Source: Gilvimarinus xylanilyticus
Lineage (GTDB): Bacteria; Pseudomonadota; Gammaproteobacteria; Pseudomonadales; Cellvibrionaceae
NCBI RefSeq assembly: GCF_024195295.1
Contig: NZ_JAMFTH010000003.1
Coordinates: 7,501-71,500 of the forward strand
Length of the DNA: 64,000 bases
Reading direction: 5' to 3'
Shown piece after piece: positions 17,358-26,536 of the stretch; within the stretch, counting starts at the first letter, position 1; each line of letters begins with the position of its first letter. The notes beneath the pieces were generated by a model. The model was not told where the DNA came from and searched no databases. It was given only the letters and a program-made list of their open reading frames with translations. A program made the translations under genes and the position numbers.

Positions 17358-20300
17358 ATGTTTACCAAAGTTTTAATTGCCAACCGAGGCGCCATTGCCG
17401 CCCGTATTATTCGCACCCTGCGCCAAATGGGCATCCAATCGGTAGCCGTGTACGCCGAAGCCGACGCCGCCAGCCTGCACGTTCGCCAAGCGGACGAAGC
17501 CTATAGCTTAGGCGAAGGCGCCGCTGCCGACACCTATCTTGCGCAAGAAAAAATTCTAGCAATTGCCAAGAAAACCGGCGCCCAAGCCATTCACCCGGGC
17601 TACGGCTTTCTCAGTGAAAATCCCACGTTCGTGCAGCGCTGTGAAAGCGCGGGCATTGCCTTTGTTGGCCCAACCCCCGAGCAAATGAATGTGTTCGGCT
17701 TAAAGCATACGGCGCGCGAGGTTGCCGAAGAAAATGCTGTGCCTTTGGTGCCTGGCACCGACTTGCTCGACTCTTTAAAGGACGCACTGAAAGCTGCCGC
17801 CGAGATCGGCTACCCCATCATGCTAAAAAGCAGCGCCGGGGGCGGCGGTATTGGCATGAAGCTGTGCGAAAGCGAGCAAGACCTTAAAGACAGTTTTGAT
17901 TCTGTGCGCAAGTTAGGCGCCAATAACTTTTCCGACGACCGCGTCTTTTTAGAAAAGTTTATCGGCCAGGCTCGCCATATTGAAGTACAGGTTTTTGGTG
18001 ACGGCAAAGGCAAAGCGGTTGCCATTGGCGAGCGCGATTGCTCCAGCCAAAGACGCAACCAAAAAGTGATTGAGGAATGCCCGGCACCCAACCTGCCCGA
18101 ACCACTGCGCCACGCCATGCACGACACAGCGGCGCGACTTTTGGCGGCGGTTAACTATCGCGGCGCTGGTACCGTGGAGTATATTTACGACGCCAAAGAC
18201 GAAAAGTTTTATTTTCTTGAGGTCAACACTCGCCTGCAAGTTGAGCATGGGGTTACCGAGGAAGTTTGGGGGCTGGACTTAGTCGCCTGGATGATTCGCC
18301 TGGCCGCCGAAGAAGCACTGGATATTGAGCAGGAGTTTGCCCAATTAACGCCCACCGGCCACGCCATTCAAGTGCGTGTTTACGCCGAAGACTCGGTAAA
18401 AAATTTCCAGCCCAGCGCCGGTTTGTTAAGTGAGGTTAGCTTTCCGAGTAACGAGCGCAGCGACGATAAAGTCGTTCGTATCGATCACTGGATTGAATCC
18501 GGTCTGGAAGTATCCCCCTATTTTGACCCCATGCTGGCAAAGGTGATTACCAAGAGTAAAAACCGCACATCAGCTATTGAGCTGTTAAAAGCTACTTTAA
18601 TAAGCTCCAAGCTGTACGGCATTGAAACCAATAAAGCGTATGTCACCGAGCTTTTGGACGAGCCGGTTTTTATCGACGGTGAAATTACCACTCGTTACCT
18701 TAACGAACGCGGCTTTGCCGAGGCGCGTATCGATGTATTATCCGGCGGCACACAAACCACGATTCAGGATTTTCCTGGTCGCAGCGGTTACTGGCACATT
18801 GGTGTACCTCCATCTGGGCCTTTTGATAACTACTCGTTCCGTCTCGCCAATCAGCTGCTGGGCAACGACGCCGAAGCGGCCGCATTGGAAATTACCGTAG
18901 CGGGCCCCAGCTTACAATTTGGCTTTGACACCCAGTGTGCGTTAACCGGCGCCGCCATTGATGCAAAACTGGATGGCACACCTGTATCCAGCTGGGAAAT
19001 TTTTACGGTAAAAGCCGGGCAAACCTTAACCCTGGGCCGCGTTAGTGAACAAGGCGCTCGCGCGTATCTTGCGGTAGCAGGCGGCATTCAATGCCCCAGC
19101 TATTTGGGTTCGCGTTCTACCTTTACCCTGGGTCAGTTCGGTGGGCACAATGGCCGCGCGCTGCTGGCGGGCGATGTCCTTCACTGCCGTAAAACCTCGC
19201 CAGTAAAAGAAGCGCACATTCCTCAACAGCTGAAGCCCAGCATCAGCAATCAGTGGGAATTACGCGTAGTCTATGGGCCCCACGGCGCGCCGGACTTTTT
19301 TACCGATGGTGATATCGACACCTTTTTTACCACCGACTGGGAAGTTCACTACAACTCAAGTCGCACCGGCGTACGACTGAATGGCCCCAAACCCGAATGG
19401 GCTCGCACTACCGGCGGCGAGGCCGGCATGCACCCGTCCAACATTCACGATAATGCCTACGCCTTTGGCACCGTGGACTTCACCGGTGATATGCCGGTTA
19501 TTTTGGGCCCCGATGGTCCATCGCTAGGCGGTTTTGTCTGTCCTGCCACCGTGATTACCGCAGATTTGTGGAAGCTGGGCCAGGTGCGCGCCGGCGACAC
19601 CATTCGCTTTGTTCCCGTTACCGTAGAAACTGCGGTGGCGATTGAAAAGACGCAGCGCAATTCTATCGCCCAGTTATCCGCCAGCACCGCGCCAGTCGCG
19701 ACCCTTACAGCCGATAACCTGCCGTCACCAATTGTCGCCCACCTACCGGCTAGCGAAGTCGGTGAAGACGTCAATTACCGAGTCGCGGGCGATCACTTTT
19801 TGCTGGTCGAGTACGGACCACTGCAGCTGGATATTAAGCTGCGTTTTCGCGCTCACGCCTTAATGCAATGGCTGGAGAAAAATCCCCTGCCGGGCATGCG
19901 CGAACTCACCCCCGGGATTCGCTCGCTGCAAATTCATTACAATAGCCAACAGGTGTCTTTGGATGAGCTCATCGCCCACCTGCAAAAAGGCGAAAAGTAT
20001 CTCGCCACGCAAATTGCCGAACTGAGCGTTCCCTCGCGGATTGTGCATCTGCCACTGTCGTGGGACGACGAAGCCTGCCGCGAGGCCATCGCCAAATACG
20101 AACAGAGTGTGCGCCCGGGCGCGCCCTGGTGTCCTTCCAACCTGGAGTTTATCCGCCGTATTAACGGCCTGGACAGTATCGATCAGGTAAAAGATATCGT
20201 CTTCGATGCCTCTTACTTGGTGATGGGACTGGGAGATGTGTATCTGGGTGCACCGGTGGCAACCCCCATGGACCCGCGTCACCGTTTAGTAACCACCAAA

Positions 20301-20975
20301 TACAATCCCGCGCGAACTTGGACGGCAGAAAACTCCGTGGGTATTGGCGGCGCTTACATGTGCGTTTACGGCATGGAAGGTCCGGGTGGTTATCAGTTTG
20401 TGGGGCGTACCATTCAAATGTGGAACCGCTACCGTAAAACGCCCGAGTTTGATCAGCGCTGGCTATTGCGCTTTTTTGACCAAATACGTTTTTACGAGGT
20501 GAGCGCCGATGAACTAAAACAAATGCGTCGCGACTTTCCCCGTGGGCAATACCCCATCAAAATCGAGCAAACCGAATTCAGTTTATCGGATTACGAACAG
20601 TTTATTAGCGATCATGACTCGGACATTCAAGCGTTTCAGTCTCATCGACAGAATGCTTTTGATGAAGAGCTGGAGCGCTGGCACGCCGACGGCCAGTTTA
20701 ACTTTACCCCGGTTGAACAAACCGAATCGGACAACGAACTGGATCTGGACGAAGGCGACACTCTGGTGGACAGCTCAGTCTCCGGCAGCGTTTGGCAGGT
20801 GTTGGTCAACGAAGGCGACGAGGTAGAAGCCGGTCAAACCTTGCTGATTCTCGAGTCCATGAAAATGGAAATTAATATACCCGCGCCCGCCGCCGGGAAG
20901 GTCAAGCAGGTATTAAAGGCCTCCGGGAATGGCGTTAAGCCTGGGGATTCCCTGGCGGTGCTGTCTCACGACTAA
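17358..20975 (+). CDS. Biotin-dependent guanidine (urea-type) carboxylase
   Basis: 1205 residues. ATP- and biotin-dependent carboxylation, here most likely of guanidine to carboxyguanidine because the gene sits behind two guanidine riboswitches and next to the deiminase pair. Domains: biotin carboxylase (about 1-450; FTKVLIANRGAIAARII, glycine-rich loop SSAGGGGIGMKL near 155-166, EVNTRLQVEH), AHS2/KipA-like (about 455-760; GGTQTTIQDFPGRSGYWHIG), AHS1/KipI-like (about 810-1040; LVMGLGDVYLGAPVATPMDP) and a C-terminal biotinyl domain (about 1130-1205) with the biotin lysine K1169 in ESMKMEI. No allophanate hydrolase domain is fused and no separate one follows. Urea carboxylase is the alternative; the few residues that separate the two activities could not be placed without an alignment. 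Confidence 0.93.
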   Translation: MFTKVLIANRGAIAARIIRTLRQMGIQSVAVYAEADAASLHVRQADEAYSLGEGAAADTYLAQEKILAIAKKTGAQAIHPGYGFLSENPTFVQRCESAGIAFVGPTPEQMNVFGLKHTAREVAEENAVPLVPGTDLLDSLKDALKAAAEIGYPIMLKSSAGGGGIGMKLCESEQDLKDSFDSVRKLGANNFSDDRVFLEKFIGQARHIEVQVFGDGKGKAVAIGERDCSSQRRNQKVIEECPAPNLPEPLRHAMHDTAARLLAAVNYRGAGTVEYIYDAKDEKFYFLEVNTRLQVEHGVTEEVWGLDLVAWMIRLAAEEALDIEQEFAQLTPTGHAIQVRVYAEDSVKNFQPSAGLLSEVSFPSNERSDDKVVRIDHWIESGLEVSPYFDPMLAKVITKSKNRTSAIELLKATLISSKLYGIETNKAYVTELLDEPVFIDGEITTRYLNERGFAEARIDVLSGGTQTTIQDFPGRSGYWHIGVPPSGPFDNYSFRLANQLLGNDAEAAALEITVAGPSLQFGFDTQCALTGAAIDAKLDGTPVSSWEIFTVKAGQTLTLGRVSEQGARAYLAVAGGIQCPSYLGSRSTFTLGQFGGHNGRALLAGDVLHCRKTSPVKEAHIPQQLKPSISNQWELRVVYGPHGAPDFFTDGDIDTFFTTDWEVHYNSSRTGVRLNGPKPEWARTTGGEAGMHPSNIHDNAYAFGTVDFTGDMPVILGPDGPSLGGFVCPATVITADLWKLGQVRAGDTIRFVPVTVETAVAIEKTQRNSIAQLSASTAPVATLTADNLPSPIVAHLPASEVGEDVNYRVAGDHFLLVEYGPLQLDIKLRFRAHALMQWLEKNPLPGMRELTPGIRSLQIHYNSQQVSLDELIAHLQKGEKYLATQIAELSVPSRIVHLPLSWDDEACREAIAKYEQSVRPGAPWCPSNLEFIRRINGLDSIDQVKDIVFDASYLVMGLGDVYLGAPVATPMDPRHRLVTTKYNPARTWTAENSVGIGGAYMCVYGMEGPGGYQFVGRTIQMWNRYRKTPEFDQRWLLRFFDQIRFYEVSADELKQMRRDFPRGQYPIKIEQTEFSLSDYEQFISDHDSDIQAFQSHRQNAFDEELERWHADGQFNFTPVEQTESDNELDLDEGDTLVDSSVSGSVWQVLVNEGDEVEAGQTLLILESMKMEINIPAPAAGKVKQVLKASGNGVKPGDSLAVLSHD

Positions 20976-20988
20976 CGGAAGAGAAAGC

Positions 20989-21015
20989 TTTCCCCTTATT
21001 TCAGCTAAGGGGAAA
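20989..21015 (+). terminator. Terminator-like hairpin ending the guanidine operon
   Basis: TTTCCCCTTA and TAAGGGGAAA form a perfect 10-bp stem around a 7-base loop, 13 bases after the carboxylase stop. The trailing U-run is short (TTCTT), so efficiency may be moderate. Confidence 0.7.
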
Positions 21016-21211
21016 TTCTTGCGACGGACTATTGTTTGTTGTCGTCCTTGAAATTCCGACGCATGCGGGCGACGGTGCTGATGCCTCCAGGGCTCTCGCG
21101 GGCCTTCGGCCCGCTGCGGCACCACCCATGCACCGCACTATTAACTCAACAATACTAATTGCCGGGCTAATAGCATATAGCAAATATGCATAAAAAGGCC
21201 CAGCCAACAAC

Positions 21212-21239
21212 TTGACTCGGTTCTCAAATCGGCAATAAT
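21212..21239 (+). promoter_or_regulatory. Sigma-70 promoter of the LuxR-type gene
   Basis: TTGACT (21212-21217), a 16-base spacer and AATAAT (21234-21239): five of six consensus bases in each box. The start codon lies about 42 bases further on. Confidence 0.55.
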
Positions 21240-21281
21240 CCGTCCATACCCCCAACCCAGCCAGCTTGACAGGATAAAATA

Positions 21282-22448
21282 ATGAAACCCCACAAGGACT
21301 ACACACAAACCAGTTACCTTCCCAGTATTGCCCCCCAGGATGCCTTTTTACTTGGCCTACTCGTTCAGGCCAATGCCAATGAAAGTGGCTGGTATCAGTT
21401 TTTAGATGCTTTTTGCCAGCACTTTAACTTACACAGCGCGCACATTTATATAGCCATACCCTCACAACGCGCGCCCATATTTCAAGAAACCGCCGGGGCG
21501 CAGCCCTCAGAAATGGAGCTGATGGCTTATCTGGAGCATTACTTTCAGTATGATATGGCGCACCTGGCCATACTTCATGCAGCCCCCCATCAATGGATTG
21601 CCAGTAACCTGATGCCCAACCGCGAAGTGGTGGAATCCACCCCTGCCTATACCTGGGCCCATCGCAATAATATTCACTATGTCGCCGGCGCCACCTTGTT
21701 TCGCGACGCCCAACACACCTGCGTTTTGGTACACAACCGATCACAAAGCCACGGAGAGTACCAGCCCGAAGAGATGCAGCGTATGGAAGCGCTATCGCCT
21801 TTTATTGAAAATGCCATGAAACTGCGTTTGGAGCTATCCGGCAGCGGCGATGACAATATCTACATTCGCACCGCACTCAACAAAATGCGTATTCCGGTGG
21901 CAATAATCAACGAATTTAGCGAGTTAATGGCGCAAAACCGGCAAATGGAAACTTTTTTGCAAGACCAGTCAGAACTATCATTAACCGGCGGTACCCATTT
22001 CCGCCTAAACCAAGAGCATACGAATAAGGCTCTACAATTTGCCATTGCCCAGACCATATCAGAAACCAAAGCAATGGATCTGACCTACAGTACGGACTTA
22101 GTACCCGTTAGTCTGGAAGGTCAACACCAAGCATTTATTGGGGTGGACGCCATTATGGAAGATCGCGAAGGCCAGCCTACATTTCGCGGCGCCATGGTGT
22201 ATGTAGTGTCACCCGATCTGATAACCCCCTTACCGGAACACACCCTTGGCAAAATGTTTAACCTGACAGCCGCAGAAGCACGGGTATGTCAGAGATTTTC
22301 TCAACTTCAATCGGCCAAGCAAATTGCGCAACAAGAAAACAAATCTGTTTATACAGTTCGAGAACAATTAAGATCTATTTTTGAAAAAACCGGCGTAGCA
22401 AACCAAATGCAACTGATCAATTTACTCTCTGCGTTACCGGCATCTTAG
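21282..22448 (+). CDS. LuxR-family transcriptional regulator with long N-terminal sensor region
   Basis: 388-residue DNA-binding regulator. The C-terminal ~60 residues are a LuxR/GerE helix-turn-helix: LTAAEARVCQRFSQ, then AKQIAQQENKSVYTVREQL (recognition helix) and IFEKTGVANQMQLI. The N-terminal ~320 residues have no signal peptide or membrane helix and look like GAF/PAS-type sensing modules; no cofactor motif is recognisable. AGGA precedes the ATG. It has its own promoter and stands behind the guanidine operon's terminator, so a link to guanidine is only positional. Confidence 0.85.
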   Translation: MKPHKDYTQTSYLPSIAPQDAFLLGLLVQANANESGWYQFLDAFCQHFNLHSAHIYIAIPSQRAPIFQETAGAQPSEMELMAYLEHYFQYDMAHLAILHAAPHQWIASNLMPNREVVESTPAYTWAHRNNIHYVAGATLFRDAQHTCVLVHNRSQSHGEYQPEEMQRMEALSPFIENAMKLRLELSGSGDDNIYIRTALNKMRIPVAIINEFSELMAQNRQMETFLQDQSELSLTGGTHFRLNQEHTNKALQFAIAQTISETKAMDLTYSTDLVPVSLEGQHQAFIGVDAIMEDREGQPTFRGAMVYVVSPDLITPLPEHTLGKMFNLTAAEARVCQRFSQLQSAKQIAQQENKSVYTVREQLRSIFEKTGVANQMQLINLLSALPAS

Positions 22449-22564
22449 CCTTACACCTATCCGCACTTACAGCGAACACTTTAGGCCCTAGCCCAACAAC
22501 ATACAAATTCTGGTACGCTAGGGCCAACGAACTATCTACACTTGACAGGGATAGCTGGCTTTCT

Positions 22565-24058
22565 CTATGGGCGTTGAAAATTGAAACGCTCATTATCGTC
22601 CACAAGGCCATTTCTGTTTGAATCGACATGGAGTAACATACCGTCTTCAGTAAAGATTACATAGTGATCCATTTCATTTAAATCCTGATCACTCAAACCA
22701 GCATCATCGTTGTAATCATTAAAGACATCAATCACAAGAGCACCTGTCTCAGAATTCAGATTATAGCTACCCCACTCCATGCCTGAATCTTCCCCATAAA
22801 CATCAAAAGGCTCTTCTTCATCCACCTCCATGTGAATATAGGTATTATCTTCAAAAAAAACAAAGGCCAAAAACTCATTTTCTGATGACTCATTCACCCA
22901 CGGACCGTACAAGCCAGAGGAAGCACTCTGGCGGGAAAACACTAGCGTTTCACCCTCGGTGTCAATCACGCCGTTGGCATTTTCGTCAAACTCCAATGTA
23001 AGAATATCCCCTGACACATGAAAGAAGAGGTCCCGATCCTCATCGGTAAAACTAGTCAATCCGGCGCCGCCATTTTCATCAAATATTTGTGAAACAGCGA
23101 CAAGGCCGGTTTCTTGATTCACCGCGTAAGTTCCCCACTCCATACCTGAATCTTGGTCTTCATACTCGTAAGGCCCCTTCTCGTCAATTTCTACATGGGC
23201 ATAAGTACCATCAGCAAAAAACACAAACGCTAACAAATCGTTCTCGGTTTGTGATGTTCTCCAAACACCTACAACACTGGAATTGTTCGTGAACTCAATT
23301 CCCTCAGCTGTCAACGTCTGCTCAAAATGAGATATAGCGGCACTTTGAGATACTAGTCGCGTAATCACAGAACCCGAATTAGCCACTAGATTGACAACAG
23401 CCGCGTTAGCTTCAAAGTCGTTGATTGGCGCCGAAAAATCGACCGGGACCGATACAGTCTTAGCAGTCTTAGCTATTTCAAGTCCATTCTCTGGATTTCC
23501 ATCGACATCCAGCGACTGAAGTAATCGAATAATATTCACAACCATGGGGTTGGACGAATCGTCGGTTCCCGCAAGATCCAAAGGTGTGATCTTACTGACA
23601 GCGGCCACAGCGGGGAACTCGAGATTGCCAATAAAAAAGGTAACCGTCTCTCCTTCTAGATATTGGAACTCACCGCCACCATTTGTCTGACCATCCAAAG
23701 TCTCAGTGCGATAGCCGATATTGACAACTGGACTATCTAAAAATACGCCCGTTTTCGCTGCCGCCGCACTGCTGACGCTTGAGGACGAGCTATTGGGCTC
23801 TGACGATGCACTACTGTTTGAGCCATCAGAAGAGGCCGAGCTAGCAACCTGCGAACTTGATGAGCCAATTGAAGAAGTAGAACTCGATATTTGCGAATTT
23901 GAAGATTCAACTGAAGAGCTCGAACTGCTCATTTGCACGCTTGAGGAGCTGCTAAAGCTTGTGTCATCGTCATCATTCGATGACGATCCTCCACAGCCGG
24001 TCACCAAACTTACTGCCATTGCAGCCAATAACCCATTAATTCTTTTCACTGACTTCAC
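22565..24058 (-). CDS. Surface/outer-membrane lipoprotein with poly-serine linker and tandem repeats
   Basis: 497 residues, function unknown. Lipoprotein signal peptide ending VTGC (C22), then an acidic run and a serine-rich linker of about 65 residues, typical of Saccharophagus/Cellvibrio secreted proteins. Next comes a domain common in gammaproteobacterial adhesin-like lipoproteins (residues ~100-210: FLDSPVVNIGYRTETLDG, GGEFQYLEGETVTFFIGNL, NIIRLLQSLDVDGNPENGL). Two tandem ~110-residue repeats follow, each with LAFVFF..(T)Y.H.E(V/I)DE and DSGMEWG(T/S)Y, from about 265 and about 385. No catalytic motif was recognised. The gene and its neighbour are AT-richer than the rest of the window. Confidence 0.8.
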   Translation of the reverse strand: MKSVKRINGLLAAMAVSLVTGCGGSSSNDDDDTSFSSSSSVQMSSSSSSVESSNSQISSSTSSIGSSSSQVASSASSDGSNSSASSEPNSSSSSVSSAAAAKTGVFLDSPVVNIGYRTETLDGQTNGGGEFQYLEGETVTFFIGNLEFPAVAAVSKITPLDLAGTDDSSNPMVVNIIRLLQSLDVDGNPENGLEIAKTAKTVSVPVDFSAPINDFEANAAVVNLVANSGSVITRLVSQSAAISHFEQTLTAEGIEFTNNSSVVGVWRTSQTENDLLAFVFFADGTYAHVEIDEKGPYEYEDQDSGMEWGTYAVNQETGLVAVSQIFDENGGAGLTSFTDEDRDLFFHVSGDILTLEFDENANGVIDTEGETLVFSRQSASSGLYGPWVNESSENEFLAFVFFEDNTYIHMEVDEEEPFDVYGEDSGMEWGSYNLNSETGALVIDVFNDYNDDAGLSDQDLNEMDHYVIFTEDGMLLHVDSNRNGLVDDNERFNFQRP

Positions 24059-24205
24059 CTGCTCTTTGCTCTTTTCGAAAGGACTAGACGCTTGTTTGTG
24101 CGCTTAGCATGGAATCCAATAACCATTAAAAGTAACTTGATATACTTGAAATCTCTAGGGGGTTTCCGATCCAGTAGAGTTTATCCAATACCATACCAAA
24201 ACACA

Positions 24206-26536
24206 TTATCGAAGAATTCTAAACTCACCCTCTACCCGCTTCTCATCATAAAAATCAACATATTGCCAACCTTCACTATCCTCATAAGGATCACTATGTG
24301 CCGCCGCCGTAAAGCTAAACCTTCCCGCCATTAAATTATTGGAGTATTCGGTAATTGTAACTGAACCACCGTAGTTTTTATCAATGCCCCGATATACCGA
24401 AAGATTACCGGTATGATAATAGCTCGGACCTTCACTATAACTATGAATTACGGCCAAGTGGGAAGAGCTTGTCGTCTCGGTGATAGGCCAATCATTCAAC
24501 GTGTATGAACCACTTCCTATAAAGTTGGGCCCAACAGAAACTGATAAACTGTAAGAACTCCCACTGAAGAATAGGGTCCAATGATCACTTGTTTCATAGA
24601 TAACCCCACAGCCAAAGCCAAATAGCTCAAGCGAGTCCATATAAATTAATGTCGAACACCCAGTCTCCAATGAGAACGTAAAACTCACATCATCATTATC
24701 AACCTCTCCAAAATAAAGGTCGACACTACGATTATCAATAGAAGCTTCCCCAACATAAGTAAGGACAAACTGCTCACTTTCCATGGGCCGTAGAACGCTA
24801 ACTTCCCCGGAACTATTCTCAATGACATAATTATCGTTATTTAAGAACACATCGCTGAGTTCAATTGTCCCCCGACCTACGTTTTTAACGTTAATCGTAG
24901 CTGAGTCGGACTCCATCGACTGTACTGATCCATCGACCACCTCTACACCTTCAAAAAAAACGCTCAACTTAGGCTGATCAACTGCGATCAGAGTAGCCGA
25001 CTTAACAACCTCATACCCACTTTCCTCATCTGACAACATGAAGCTAAAATCTACAACTCCATTTTCTGGAATGAGATCTATATCGTTAAATTTGAACTCA
25101 AGCCTCATGACTGAATTCTCGGTTGAGACAACCCGCCCATGAACATTAGAGTTTGACACATTGGTCAAACTAAAATCACTCGCATTCGCAGGCTTTATAG
25201 TATCGGAATACATTGGTAGGCTAATATTAAAATTGAAAGCCGATCTCACCATCTGCAATACAGCCCTAACGTTGTTTAATCGGCTTACAAATTTTGACTT
25301 TTGACCTTCATTCTCGAAACCATACTCAATATTAATGGCGACATTTCCGAACTCCCCCTCCCAAAATTCCAGAATGCCTTTATCATCTATAGTAGTCTTT
25401 AACGAATTTTTCGAAATATCACTCTCAGGACTAGATATATATACTCCAACCGGCACGACACATTGTTCATACACCTCATTCATGGAGTATTTTAGGCGCC
25501 GCGCATTTTTGTATGTTGCCCAGGCTCCAAGGGAGGTGACTAAAGCCCCCGGCAATGATCCAGCACCCGATGACATCATCCCGAGACCAACCACTGTTGT
25601 GTAGAGACTTGCTGTCGAGAAAGCGGAGTCTCTTAGGAAACTCTTAAGCGAACTCTCACAGGAAGAATCTTTCTGCAACACGCCCCTATCGTTTTTTATT
25701 GAAGGTGGGGCGTAAGAAGAGCCGCCAGAGAAAAACTCATAATCTCTATCGAGCTGATAAACTATATGAGCCAATAGCATTAAATCATTTTCAGAAAGGC
25801 TAGAAATAGACTCTTGGGCCAACAGGAGGTCTTCATACATCTCATCCGTCACGACATTTTGTTCACGTAATCCAGATAAAGATATACCCACGGAATCCAA
25901 TACGACTTTTAATGGATCTTCAATGACAACCTCTGGGTTTACATTAATTTTCGATGAGTATTTAACTTTATTTATTAAAACGTTAACGTCAGAAAGTCCT
26001 TCTACACCTAAAGGAACAATGAAAGAAATCACATTATCCGAAATGCCTACGTGAGATATAGAGACTCCACCCAGGGTCACTTCAACAGAAGCCCCAGAAA
26101 GCTCTGGCCCCTCATAGCTGTATACAACCGTGCTGCCGGGAAAAAACTCTAAATCAGAATCTATTAGCGTTATGGCTGTCGGTGTTATTTCGATGACTAC
26201 GTCATCAGTAGCGCTATTGCCACCGGCGTCTTCGGCAACGGCGATACATTTAACGCTTCTAACTGCAGGATCTACTGGAAGATTTAAAATTTTCCCTTCA
26301 AGGCTTCCTCGGTCACATGAAACTGAAACCTCAGGAGGCAAGCCGGAATTATCTGAGGCATTAGTACTTAACATAACTGTGCTACCCGGCCATTGGCTCT
26401 CAACATTGCTGTCAATAGAAATTTGGGGAGCTGTCGAATCCTCTAAGGAAGGTGGTGGTGCTGGAGGGTTTTCCGTCGATGCTCCTCCACAACCAAACAA
26501 TATAAGTGTACATGCCGTCAATAATGCCAAACGCAT
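24206..26536 (-). CDS. Large lipoprotein with Ig-like segments, function unknown
   Basis: 776 residues from the ATG at 26536 (MRLALLTACTLILFGC, lipobox cysteine C16). A start 48 bases further upstream is possible but places 16 polar residues before the signal peptide. After a proline-rich linker come beta-rich stretches resembling bacterial Ig/cadherin-like domains (about 35-200; APQISIDSNVESQWPGSTVM), a helical middle part (about 200-370) with a short hydrophobic glycine-rich stretch (GLGMMSSGAGSLPGALVTSL), and a further beta-rich C-terminus with FGCGVIYETSDHWTLFFSG. No enzyme motif seen. The base composition is clearly more AT-rich than that of the housekeeping genes, suggesting transfer or fast evolution. 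Confidence 0.72.
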   Translation of the reverse strand: MRLALLTACTLILFGCGGASTENPPAPPPSLEDSTAPQISIDSNVESQWPGSTVMLSTNASDNSGLPPEVSVSCDRGSLEGKILNLPVDPAVRSVKCIAVAEDAGGNSATDDVVIEITPTAITLIDSDLEFFPGSTVVYSYEGPELSGASVEVTLGGVSISHVGISDNVISFIVPLGVEGLSDVNVLINKVKYSSKINVNPEVVIEDPLKVVLDSVGISLSGLREQNVVTDEMYEDLLLAQESISSLSENDLMLLAHIVYQLDRDYEFFSGGSSYAPPSIKNDRGVLQKDSSCESSLKSFLRDSAFSTASLYTTVVGLGMMSSGAGSLPGALVTSLGAWATYKNARRLKYSMNEVYEQCVVPVGVYISSPESDISKNSLKTTIDDKGILEFWEGEFGNVAINIEYGFENEGQKSKFVSRLNNVRAVLQMVRSAFNFNISLPMYSDTIKPANASDFSLTNVSNSNVHGRVVSTENSVMRLEFKFNDIDLIPENGVVDFSFMLSDEESGYEVVKSATLIAVDQPKLSVFFEGVEVVDGSVQSMESDSATINVKNVGRGTIELSDVFLNNDNYVIENSSGEVSVLRPMESEQFVLTYVGEASIDNRSVDLYFGEVDNDDVSFTFSLETGCSTLIYMDSLELFGFGCGVIYETSDHWTLFFSGSSYSLSVSVGPNFIGSGSYTLNDWPITETTSSSHLAVIHSYSEGPSYYHTGNLSVYRGIDKNYGGSVTITEYSNNLMAGRFSFTAAAHSDPYEDSEGWQYVDFYDEKRVEGEFRILR

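Larger units (their letters stand above)
20976..21281 (+). other. Gap after the carboxylase: terminator, hairpin and luxR promoter, no gene
   Basis: It holds a terminator-like hairpin (20989-21015), a perfect GCGGGCC-TTC-GGCCCGC hairpin (21098-21114) and a sigma-70 promoter for the next gene (21212-21239). No reading frame here resembles allophanate hydrolase or any other protein. Confidence 0.7.

Noticed and set aside
23770-23965. Serine-codon-rich tract looking like a DNA repeat
   Set aside because: The codons for serine are mixed, so it is a protein low-complexity linker rather than a DNA repeat.
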